A program made the translations under genes and the position numbers. The notes beneath the pieces were generated by a model, which worked only from the letters and a program-made list of their open reading frames with translations, made no database searches and was not told the origin of the DNA. From NCBI GenBank assembly GCA_021229015.1, contig CM037784.1, positions 67,611,013 through 67,675,012 of the forward strand: DNA of 64,000 bases, in the 5' to 3' direction. The DNA is from Solen grandis. Lineage: Eukaryota > Mollusca > Bivalvia > Adapedonta > Solenidae. This document shows, one piece after another, positions 55,041 through 64,000 of this stretch; positions within the stretch are counted from its first letter, which is position 1, and every line of letters starts with the position of its first letter.

Positions 55041-58000
55041 TGTCCAAAAGTAGACGGGTTGGCATCAGTTTGAATAAATTTAGCAAGACTTTTTCGGAGA
55101 GGAAAACCCGAAATATAAAATAAAATTGCAAAAAAAGATTTTAAAAATTTTAAAGGTTAGACCTTTTTTTAGGTCTTGGAAAAAAGAAATTTTTTTAACA
55201 CGGTGCAAAAAATGCTTTAATTACTAAAATGAAAATTTTTTTTTTACTTAAACAATCATATCCTTTTTTAATAATTACAGCATATATGCCAGTGAAGAAA
55301 ACCGAGGGTTTCACACTCCACTGCCAACCGGAGAGCCCAAATTCTGAGGGCGTGAAGACGGGGTGGCCGTCTAACGTGGAAAGTAAAAAGGGTCTATTAA
55401 CCTTTATTTATTAAAGTATACATGTATACAGTTTTTACAATGGCCAACGATGCAAAATGATGATTAAAAAAGGCAGTGCGATTTAAAAATGCATTTAAAT
55501 AAAGCTAAATAATCTTTGAATCATACACAGAAATTTTCCCCCCCATGGCTTGTGCCCCTGCTTTATAAATTTATGACAAATGTTTCAGTTAAAGCAAAAG
55601 CTAAACATGCACAACATAATTTGTAAATACAAAACCGAGAATCAAATAAAACAACGTCATCTTTTTTTGCTTACTAAATTTGAAGGGGGCACTTTATTTA
55701 GATTTGACCAAAATTTTTACAAAAAATATTAATTCGGGGGTGGGGGTGTCATAAAGCCTTTACATTAAAAACATAAAAAAACCCTTGTTCCCAGAAATAT
55801 TCCAAAAGTTGAATCAACCCCCCACTTTCCCAAAAAGGTTTTTTTTCTGGGTTTAAACATTTTTTTTTTTTTTTTTTTTTTTATCAGGCTTTTTTTCGTA
55901 CAGAGATTGGGTGGTTTTAAAAATAGTTTTCACAATCATCATTAATTTCCCAGGACTTTCTAAATCTCGTCTTTTTAAAACGTTTAGCAAACAATTGAAC
56001 GCCTCAAAAATAAAAGAGGTGGATTTCTCATCTGTTATTTGGTATATGTCCTTTACATAAAATGGACATTTTACACAAAAAAAAAAATTCAAAAAGTTTT
56101 AGGCGTTATTGAAAATAAAAAGTGATTCGAGTTTAATGGCATAATTTAAAACAAAAAAGAATGAAATTTTTTCAAGCGAACGAAAAAAAAAGTCATGGAC
56201 CATTTTTTTAGATAACAAATTTTGTTTTGTGAGGTGTTCAGACGTTTTTAAAAACTTTGCGGGCCATATTTAATACCGCTGCAATTTTAGGGTTTAAAAA
56301 ATTTTTTGATGATTTACCCTTTTTTTGAATTAATAATATCATTTTGTGAAAATACTGAAAATACCGCTTTGTAAAAAAATACAGACCTTTGTATTTGCCT
56401 TTATCACCAACATTGGCTATAATTGGACAAAAAAAATTTTCTTTTTTTTTTTATTTTTCGTTATTTTTTTTTTTTACTGTCCCCCTAAAAAATCTTGATT
56501 TCACTTTAATAGAGAAATATCTCCCAACATTTTTAATTAAAACATGGGGGCACAGACAGGGAAAGACAAAATTTTTGGGTTTGTTAAATTCACTGACATA
56601 AAATAATGTTTACTTGCCCAAATTCCCCCAAAAAAAATAGCAAGTATTTTTTATAGAACAATGAATTACCCCCTTGTATGCACTAACTAAATACCGCAAA
56701 TAAAAAGAAGTTGGTTGCGTTAAAAATAAATTTATGACCATGGGAAAAGAAAACCTGCTTAAAAACTACCTTCGTTGCTCTTCGGTTGACTTTTTATCCA
56801 GTCTTTAAGGTTTCACAGAGGCCCCTTTGTTAGGGATCCACTTCTCCGGCCCCCCTCTTATTGTGTCATTTTTTTGAATTGTCGAGTTAGTAAAACCCGG
56901 TTCATCCGAGGACTTCATTAATTGGCAGTTTGGGAGAAGGAACTTGGGCAGTATTGACACTGTGTTGATATATGAAAGTATTAATTTATCTCGTTTTTGA
57001 TGGAAAAATGCAAAGTAAGCGAGGACAAATTTTAAGATTCCCTTTTGTGGGTTTAAAGAAGATATTAGATAAATAAGATGTATAAGTAAAAAATTTTAAA
57101 AAATTTTTAAGTAAGTGAATGGACGATTTTTTAAAAAATTTTTTTGTATCTAAAAATGAAACAAAAAATGGTTTTTTAAAAAACTGTATAAGAAAATAAA
57201 CGAATAAAGCTGTGTTTAAACTTGATTTTTTATTAATACGAGCCTTCCCCGACCCCTTTTTTTTTTCTTATACTGTTTAGTTGTCATTTGTTTGCCCTTT
57301 ACTACTAGCGATTAATGTGTAAAAAAAATGATTAAATTTTTTCAATCGCCAAAGGAAGTAAACTGTCAGTTGTGTCGCGTCATAAAATTTAAAAAAGGGT
57401 TTTTTGGCTTTTCCAAATGATCCCGGCAAAAATCCCAAACTAGTTCTGCATTTGAATTATAAAAATAAGTGATTTTAAAATATTTTAACAGTTAATTAAA
57501 AATTGAATTTTAAAAAAGGTTTTAAAAGCGCATTTTGATTAACATTAAATCAGCAGATTCCTTCGGGTTTTACCCCAAAGGGTATAGTAACAAACAAAAA
57601 AGCGTGTACTAAAAAAAAAGAAAGAAAACACTTGTGGGAACATATCCCCAAATGGGTTTTTTGTATGTCTGCGTCATTGGCAAATATAACTCCGTGTAAT
57701 TAAAAACGAAAAGGAATAAAAAGGAGTTGGCCCCTTTGGTCTTTCTTCCTGAAAAAAAAGTAATATTTTATTAGAGTCGAATCTTTGACCAGCAAAACCT
57801 AATGGAAAAGCTTAACACACATAGATGGGGGTCAGAGGTTTACGAAACGTCAACAATAAATTCTGCTAAGGTAAGCAAACGAAAATTTGCAAATGCCGCT
57901 TGACCGTCTTATTGTTTCCCAAAAAATCTGTTTATAAAAAAAAAATACAGAAATGGCTATCAAAATACAGTTTTTAAAAGAAAAGGTCTAAAATAATAAA

Positions 58001-61000
58001 GTTTATAAAATTTAAACTAATTATCAGAGCCTTTTATGGTATGCATATATGCGTCGAATTTCACATTCGTGAAAGAAACCCCTGCCAATTAATTTAGGAA
58101 ATATATTGAAATAGTTTACATAGGTAATAATAGTGGTTTATGCATTTTTAAAAGAATGTCAATTGATGAAAACCCGTTAATATGGTTCAAAATATATCAA
58201 ATGAAAAGCGATTTAAAAGCTTGTACCCCTTACCCTTTTTTTAAGTTTTTTAAAAAACCGGTTTTTTAATTGTATATTGTATCGTTTTTTATTTCCAATG
58301 AATGCAACCCTATTGAAAAGAAAATAAAAAAAGCATTGAGATTGGTATTTAATTCCCCTTTGGAAAAAGGACGAATATTTATTTATTTTGTTTAGTGTTT
58401 TAAAATGCCCGAAATGTTTCCGATGCGTTTCAGAACCTTTTTTCCCCGTTATTACAAAACAATAATCATTAAAAAGTAAATTAAAAGAATATTAAACCAA
58501 TATTTTTATCTTAAAAAAGAAAAATTTCACGGATTTAAAAAAATTTCTGTATTTACATACCCTTTGGTATTTGAGCGGGGCCGTGTTAAGGGGCCAAGAT
58601 TTCGTTGGTTTCCTGCGTGGGGGAGTGGGATATAGTAACAGTAGATTTTTCCCTTTTAGTATGGAGTCCTTTTGGGGAATCTGTCCAAACTGTCATCTAG
58701 GCGCCCTTGGTTTTGTCGTCAAAGGGTGAGAAAAAAACCACAATGCCCTTAATAACAGACTAATATGATACATATGTTTTTTGTGATGTGGTTCTTCCCA
58801 TTTGTTTTTTCTAAGTTTGTATAAAATTTCAAAGCCTTCTTTATCTTAAGCTCTTTTCATAGGAGTTTAGATGGGTTTTTGTTTTTCTTTTTTTTTTTTT
58901 TTTTTTTTTATTTTTTCTTTTTTCCCCCCTTCAAAAATTTTATAAAAAAAATGTAAAACTAAAAACAAAAAAATTTATAATAAACCCCTATCAGGCCAAA
59001 AAAAACATAAAAGAGCGATATCCCCCTTTTTTTAGAAAATTTCGAAGAGTATTGCCTTTTAATGAATTTTGTATCGCTTGATCCATTAGGGAAAAAAGCG
59101 AAGTGCGGTTTGAAGAAACTGTTTTTTGTCCTTAAAGAGGAAAGGGATCAAAAAAAAAAAAACGATCACCCAAACTCCTAAAGACATTGGTTAAACCATT
59201 TTTGTTATTTTATTCTTTTATCTGTTTATGTTACGGTAAAATTTTATTATTTACTTTTTTCATTTGTTCTTTTAAAGTTTATATACGCCTCAAAGCAATC
59301 TCGTAACAAACCTCGGTCTCAAGCTGTTGTTTTTGCACATTTCCGGAAGTCTGTGTGAACAGGTCCCCCTCTGCATACAAATCACGACTGATCCCGCCCC
59401 CTGCAACAAGTTTTCAATCGTAACTATTGGCTATATCGTCGGGCTCGGGTATAGAAAGGGCGGGGTGTTCCGAATGCATATTTTTTTTTAAAGTATGCAA
59501 ACACTTTTTTTAAAAAACGAAAAAACTTTGCCCCCCTTCCGGCGATGAAAGTGCACAGACACGGAGGAAACTTTTCATTTACGAGGTGATTAGCCTTTTT
59601 TACTTAAAAAAACAATTACAAAGTTTCAGTTGAGATGAAAAAAAAAAAAAGGGTTTGAAGTACCCAGTTTTAATTTTTTGGGAAAAAAATTTCTTAAAAA
59701 GATCAGTTTCAATGATTTCAACTGTCAAATTTTAAAAGTTCACGTCTGGAGTGGGCCCAAGCAAAGGATCACTTTGGGGGAACTGGGGTCAAAATAAATT
59801 TTTTTTTTGAAAGGATCCCGCCGTTTATAATTGGCCGGGGCTTTCAAAGGAAAAAACCCGCTGCTTTTTTTCAAGTATTGGTCCAAAAAAATAACCCAAT
59901 TCCCCTCGGAGGATTTACGGTAGTTAAGCTTTCAAGAATTTTTTTATACGGTTGCCTTCTTGAAAAACACCCAAGCTAAAGTTTTTTTCCTGGCAATCCC
60001 CCAAAGAGTATCCAAACGATCATCTTCTATCTGGCAAAAGCAAACGCGAATTTTACAAGAACGATATAAAAGAATCACAAATTCGAAAAGCATTGTTTGG
60101 GCCGCAGGCCAAAAACAGTAAAAAAACCCCCAACCGCATCTTCCGTATCCAAACCCCAAATCTGTAAGTCCCGACGTCACGCGTCTGCTGGGTTCCCCTC
60201 CCATGGAAACAGAGCCAAAGGATCAGCCCTTCTCTCTTGACCAGACGCTGACCACGTCTTTGTCCCCGGTGTAAAATGTTTGGGCCCCTTTTCCCTTTCG
60301 GTGTGTTATTCCCCGGGATTACAAGTTTATAACATGCAGTTAATGATTAAGGTCATGAGAAAAGGTTTTTACAATTTTAAAACGAAAAAGATCTTATTAT
60401 TTTCAACTTGTACAGAACAAAAAGACCCGAAAAAAATTTTTCATTGTTTTCGAAATCAATTAAAAATGAGCTGGGTTTTTCCCTTTAATTTGCCAAAACT
60501 TACTTACTTATTTTGGGAAAACATTGCAAATTAATTTTTCTGATTTCTGGAAATTTCATAATTTTTGTTTTTTAGGTCAAAATAACTGAAAATTTTATTA
60601 CTGTATTTAAAAACTATTTAACGTCTTTTACAAATTTTTGAATTTAAAAATGTCATATCGCTTAAAAGTAGTCTTTTTGAAAAATGAACGAAACTGAAAA
60701 TGTTTGGTTGTTACTTGTGCTCGGGATGTCATCTTTTTTATCACTGTCCGTTTTTGCCCTCGTCGGAAACCCCCCTAAGTCAATACGCTTTGCCCTTAAT
60801 CAACCGTGGGATATTTGGTTAGGAAAAATTGTTATGAATTATTAATTGGAAATTTTACTGGATCCTGGCTGAGACGCACGCCCCAAGGAATCTTTGACAA
60901 TGAACATTCAACAATATGAGGAACGTCTTGCTCCCCCGCCTATCTTGCGGTAACAATGGGTCAGTTTTTTCTTTGTAATTCAATAAAGAGTATTCAAAGT

Positions 61001-63765
61001 ATATCGGGTTTCATTGGGCAGCAAATGGCTATTATTTTTCATGAAAAATTTAAAATCCAAAAAAATATTCAGAAGTCATGCGGGAAAAAACCGTGGGTTT
61101 TCGCAATAACCCCCTTTTTGTTTCAGAACATGAATTTTGCGAAAGTGTACATGGTAAAAAAGGTTAAAACCCAAAGTAATGTTTGGCAAAGGGAACCCAT
61201 TTAAAGCTAATCAAAACTTTTTACTTGTCAAAAGGGAAAATACGGGTAAAATGTAAAAAAACAGCGATGTAATTGTATTATATTATAGAAACTATAAAAC
61301 ATTTTACATACAATAAAAGACCTAGGCGAGAGTCCTTTAATTGTTGGAGAAAAGTCTTAAAAATCTCTCCGACATAGAAGTCATTTTTTAAATTTGTAAA
61401 GACTTAATTTTGTCAAATAAATCAATTTATTTGCACATGGTACATAAAAAAAAAGAAAGTATTCTGTTTTAAAATAAAGGCTGACAATTGTTTTAGAGCT
61501 TCATCATTGGCAAAAAATTTGGTGACTTCTATTTTTTTTTGTAAAAACGTTTTTTTTGAAAGTTCGTCATTAAAGGGGGGAAATTTTGGAATATGGATGA
61601 GTTTTTCTAAATTTTGTCGTTTCCAAACCCCGTTTTAAAATTACGAATGTTCGGGTTTTAAAACATAATTGTAGGGCATTTAAGGTTGCACTTTATAACA
61701 GGACGTAAAAAGAATTCTAAAAAACAAAAAATTGAGTTGAAAATTTTTAAAACGTATTAAATTTTTAATTTTGTCTTTTTTTTCAAACCGAACGTACAAA
61801 ATCCGACCAAAAGCTGTAATTCCAAATAAGATCAAATTTATAACTTGTAACATGCACTGACGAAGGAAGGTGAACGGATACGTCATTTTGTTTGTTTTTG
61901 TATCCAGCATTGGCAACTTTCCATACATTTTCTTTTCCGCGGAACAAGTGAAAGTGCCGGCCACTTGGATACGTAGAGCTTTCATCTGATTAAAGCAACA
62001 ATTTTGAAGTCATTTGAAAGGATACTTATATTATAGACACTTTGTGATCCATCAGATAAACCAAGCAGAATAATAATGTAGATTAATATCAAAAACAATA
62101 ACAAACATATCACCAAAGTAAAAAAAAAAAAAAAAGGAAGAGCATGTGAAATAAGAGTGTACATATAAGAGGAAAAGTGAAGTCGTAATATCCAAGAGCT
62201 TAAAATTGGGATAATCTGTTCTTTGTTGAGATTTTAAAGAATGCATTTGCAATATGACAATGCATTTGAATGATATATCAGACTTTCCGATGACGTCGAA
62301 TGGAAGGAATTTGAGCAAAGTCGCCATTGTATTTGAATAGGTAGGAAAGAAGACATTTTGCATCACCAATGTGAATGTCAAAGGTACTCCTCCCTCTTTC
62401 TATCTCAGATGCAGTCTAAAATCAATCTGCTGTAATGTTACCTGGTTTTCTAATGAGGTCGACCTCAATGTCCTTGCCTGTCGGTTTCTGACAGTTAAGG
62501 GTAATTAGCGAGCTAGTGGATAGGATCTCCCTCACCGCGTCATTGCCCTTACCCAACACTGAGGAGTAGTTCTCTAGTGGTACGCTATTCAACTGGAAAC
62601 AAAAAAGACAACCCTGCAGTTAACAGTCTTTAATTTACTGTATCATTTAAACATTAAAAAATCAGCAATAGCATTTTTGTTACACACTATCCTTCGCCTT
62701 CTGTATCACGACTTTATGTAATGAAATACATAGTCATAACTGTTTCTTTTTTTTTCTTTTTTTTTTTTACAAAAATAGAATCAGGATTATTAAACATTTA
62801 ATGTGGGGGCTAATGGTTTTTTTTACTCAAAAGAACAAACGAGATATTGTGAATCACCAGTAATCATTCAGATAATACTAGAAGAGTCAAGCCTATGTGT
62901 CAAAAGTAACTTACCGTGACCCGGATTTCTGTTTGTTTGTTGTAGGTATCCCTGGGGATGAACAGCTTGACTTTACTGTCATAAGCCAGGTACTGGCTGA
63001 CCCGGGCCGGTCCACTATGATCGTCTCCCCACGGGGTCGTACCACCACCGCCACCTTCACGCTTCCAAGTCTTTTCAGCTCAGACAAGACAGTTTCACAT
63101 CCTACAATATATTCTTCTCCAGTTTTTGGCTTGCTTGATATCTTTTAAAAGATGTTTCATTAGGGCGTGGTACAATATTTCCGGCCTACGGTAGGGATAA
63201 TTTAGGCAAGTTGTAAGAGAAAATGAAATAGTAACCCACCGTTGTATAAAGAACCATAAACTGTCAACCGTGGATTTCCGAAAAAAGCTGCAATTGTGCA
63301 AATGAATATGAATTAAATCGTTCACCTCTTGATATAAACTTTATCATGCCAATAAATTACTGCGTAACATAGATGTGAGCTGGTTTTAGCTGAAAGTAAT
63401 ACGGGCCAAACAGTCATGATATTCTCAATTTTGAAGAATCGTAGGATCAGATGGAGAATTTAACGATATATTGATCTGAATAACGGAAATATAAGAAATA
63501 CGCATCTAACGTTTTAAAAAATGTATTTATTTATTGCATAAATAAGGTTAATATGAGAGGTTTTTTTTCTGTGCGAGTTTTTTGTTCCGAAATTCAAATT
63601 TTCCTTCCATTTAAATCCTCCTACCTCTGTCGTGACACATTTCTTCGTGGATTGTGCAGGATATTGCGTCATCCACTCGTCACTTCCGTTCACGGAATAC
63701 TTAAACACGACCTCATCTCCGCTGTCAGGTGATGTAGCGTGTGGGATATGGACCCTGATAGGAAC
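54888..63765 (-). CDS. ZU5-ZU5-UPA-Death family gene, copy B (5' end beyond window)
   Basis: Exons match copy A in order and, where clean, in size: 63625-63765 (141 nt), 62915-63101 (187), 62442-62592 (151), 61845-61985 (141 against 143), then noisy 60198-60333, about 56770-56930 and 54888-55040. The 5' exons, including any coiled coil, are beyond the right edge. The protein differs from copy A at many positions (for example NGSDEWMTQYPAQSTKK against NGVDGWITHCNRNANEK), so this is a paralogue and not a second haplotype. Function as for copy A. Single-base deletions occur in 62915-63101 and 61845-61985, and the 3' half lies in poor sequence, so intactness cannot be judged. Confidence 0.55.
56770..56930 (-). 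CDS. Copy B exon: first Death-domain segment (noisy)
   Basis: TTCGTTGCTCTTCGGTTGAC and TTTTTATCCAGTCTTTAAGG match 36741-36780 of copy A. On the minus strand LKDWIKSQPKSN corresponds to IKDWMKSQPKSN. The remainder is too degraded to translate. Confidence 0.45.
60198..60333 (-). CDS. Copy B exon: UPA-like segment (noisy)
   Basis: CTTGACCAGACGCTGACCAC, GTCTTTGTCCCCGGTGTAAA and GGGATTACAAGTTTATAACA align with the 39686-39838 exon of copy A. It is about 17 nt shorter and its frame is broken, as expected for noisy consensus. Confidence 0.4.
61845..61985 (-). CDS. Copy B exon: end of second ZU5 block
   Basis: Acceptor AATCAG, donor CAA|GTTATA, phase 1 in. One frame reads DESSTYPSGRHFHLFRGKEN, VWKVANAGYKNKQNDVSVHL, PSS, to within about 12 nt of the end. 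There one base is missing relative to copy A (TCACGTG against TCAGTG), which accounts for the phase mismatch at the donor. Confidence 0.6.
62442..62592 (-). CDS. Copy B exon: second ZU5 block, C-terminal half
   Basis: A clean 151-nt exon, acceptor TTTCCAG, donor CCAG|GTAAC. It reads LNSVPLENYSSVLGKGNDAV, REILSTSSLITLNCQKPTGK, DIEVDLIRKP. Length, phases and the LSTSSLIT.NCQKPTGKDIEVDL core equal those of copy A 43509-43659. Confidence 0.7.
62915..63101 (-). CDS. Copy B exon: end of first ZU5, start of second
   Basis: 187 nt, acceptor TTGTAG, donor CACG|GTAAGT. It reads DVKLSCL, shifts at a missing G (CTGAGCTG for CTGGAGCTG), continues SVKVAVVVRPRGETIIVDRP, shifts at CCCGGG, then reads GPARVSQYLAYDSKVKLFIP and RDTYNKQTEIRVT. 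Two added bases restore a multiple of three. The last stretch is a good ZU5 opening (V.LFIP....K.TEI.V.V). Confidence 0.6.
63625..63765 (-). CDS. Copy B exon: first ZU5 block
   Basis: A clean 141-nt exon, acceptor TTCTAG, donor GAG|GTAGG, phase 0. It reads VPIRVHIPHATSPDSGDEVV, FKYSVNGSDEWMTQYPAQST, KKCVTTE. It is identical to copy A over the first 28 residues and divergent in the next 14, a pattern of local rapid change in a surface loop. Confidence 0.7.
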
Positions 63766-63790
63766 CTAGAAATTGTTATAAACTTGTTAG

Positions 63791-63885
63791 GGGGCTCAGT
63801 GGCCGAGAAAGTAAAGTCGCTGACCCACTCAGCCCTAAACCGCGTGAGTATATGACTGAAATACTGTCGCAGCAACGGTTTGGGC
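63791..63885 (+). repeat. SINE family 2, head joined to tail
   Basis: Head GGGGCTCAGTGGCCGAGAAA and GTAAAGTCGCTGAC, a short B-box remnant (CTAAACCGCGTGAG), then directly the tail TATATGACTGAAATACTGTC and GCAGCAACGG. The whole middle body is missing. A C run and an (AACAA) tract follow. Confidence 0.6.
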
Positions 63886-64000
63886 CCCCCCCCCCCCCAC
63901 CACCAACAAAAACAAAACAACAACAAAAAACAACCAACAAACTTGTTAAATTCTACAGTTGATTCCAATATTTTCTGCATGCATGCAAACTGTATAAAAA

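Larger units (their letters stand above)
48550..61800. other. Low-quality consensus block 3
   Basis: About 13 kb of homopolymer-rich, unstable text, starting sharply after TTACTCACGGACGGGGGG and becoming clean again near 61.85 kb. It holds the 5' exon of copy A, the 18-bp minisatellite, a SINE and the 3' half of copy B, each recognisable only by comparison with clean relatives. Open frames with no such relative (for example 59944-60204, 60280-60534, 60956-61204) are not reported as genes. Confidence 0.6.

Noticed and set aside
59944..61204. Several open frames of 76-86 codons
   Set aside because: All lie in the low-quality block, have no domain and do not correspond to copy A exons except where listed.
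26233..63980. Copies A and B as two haplotypes placed in tandem by the assembler
   Set aside because: Protein differences between matching clean exons are too large and too patchy for alleles, and intron lengths differ widely. Not fully excluded for the noisy parts.

Overview
The window is a stretch of a large, AT-rich animal nuclear genome, most likely a marine bivalve mollusc. The evidence is an intron-rich gene, many tRNA-derived SINEs and small inverted-repeat elements of the kind common in bivalves, and a tandem family of Death-domain genes. The species cannot be read from the sequence. There is no sign of bacterial operons, CRISPR, prophage or virus.

Left third (about 1 to 25.8 kb). 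One complete gene lies on the + strand: an 11-exon DNAJC3 (P58IPK) orthologue, 2042-13981. It encodes about 498 residues with an ER signal peptide, TPR repeats, a J domain with HPD, and the family's C-terminal Phe/Gly tail. All exon phases join without a break. A perfect ER stress response element (CCAAT-N9-CCACG) lies 70 bp before the ATG, which fits control by the unfolded protein response. The introns and 3' flank carry two tRNA-derived SINE families, three types of short inverted-repeat element and other dispersed repeats. A four-copy tandem repeat of about 325-331 bp lies near a 100-N assembly gap (25819-25918).

Right two thirds (about 26 to 64 kb). At least two head-to-tail paralogues lie on the - strand. 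They can be followed exon by exon and read as a coiled coil (copy A only), ZU5, ZU5, UPA-like, then two Death-domain segments. Copy A runs from about 50.8 to 33.8 kb. Copy B runs from beyond the right edge to about 54.9 kb. A further 5' exon at 26.3 kb points to a third member running into the N gap. The domain order recalls PIDD1, with a coiled coil in place of the leucine-rich repeats, and suggests an expanded family of Death-fold signalling adaptors. Several exons carry one-base frame breaks.

Sequence quality. Three blocks (about 27.7-31.6, 37.5-39.6 and 48.5-61.8 kb) have drifted towards homopolymer runs and look like badly polished consensus, so exons inside them are only recognisable by comparison with copy A. 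A 43-bp minisatellite (31.9-33.2 kb) and an 18-bp purine-rich minisatellite (53.0-54.0 kb) are the largest arrays. The long - strand ORFs in the second array are artefacts.
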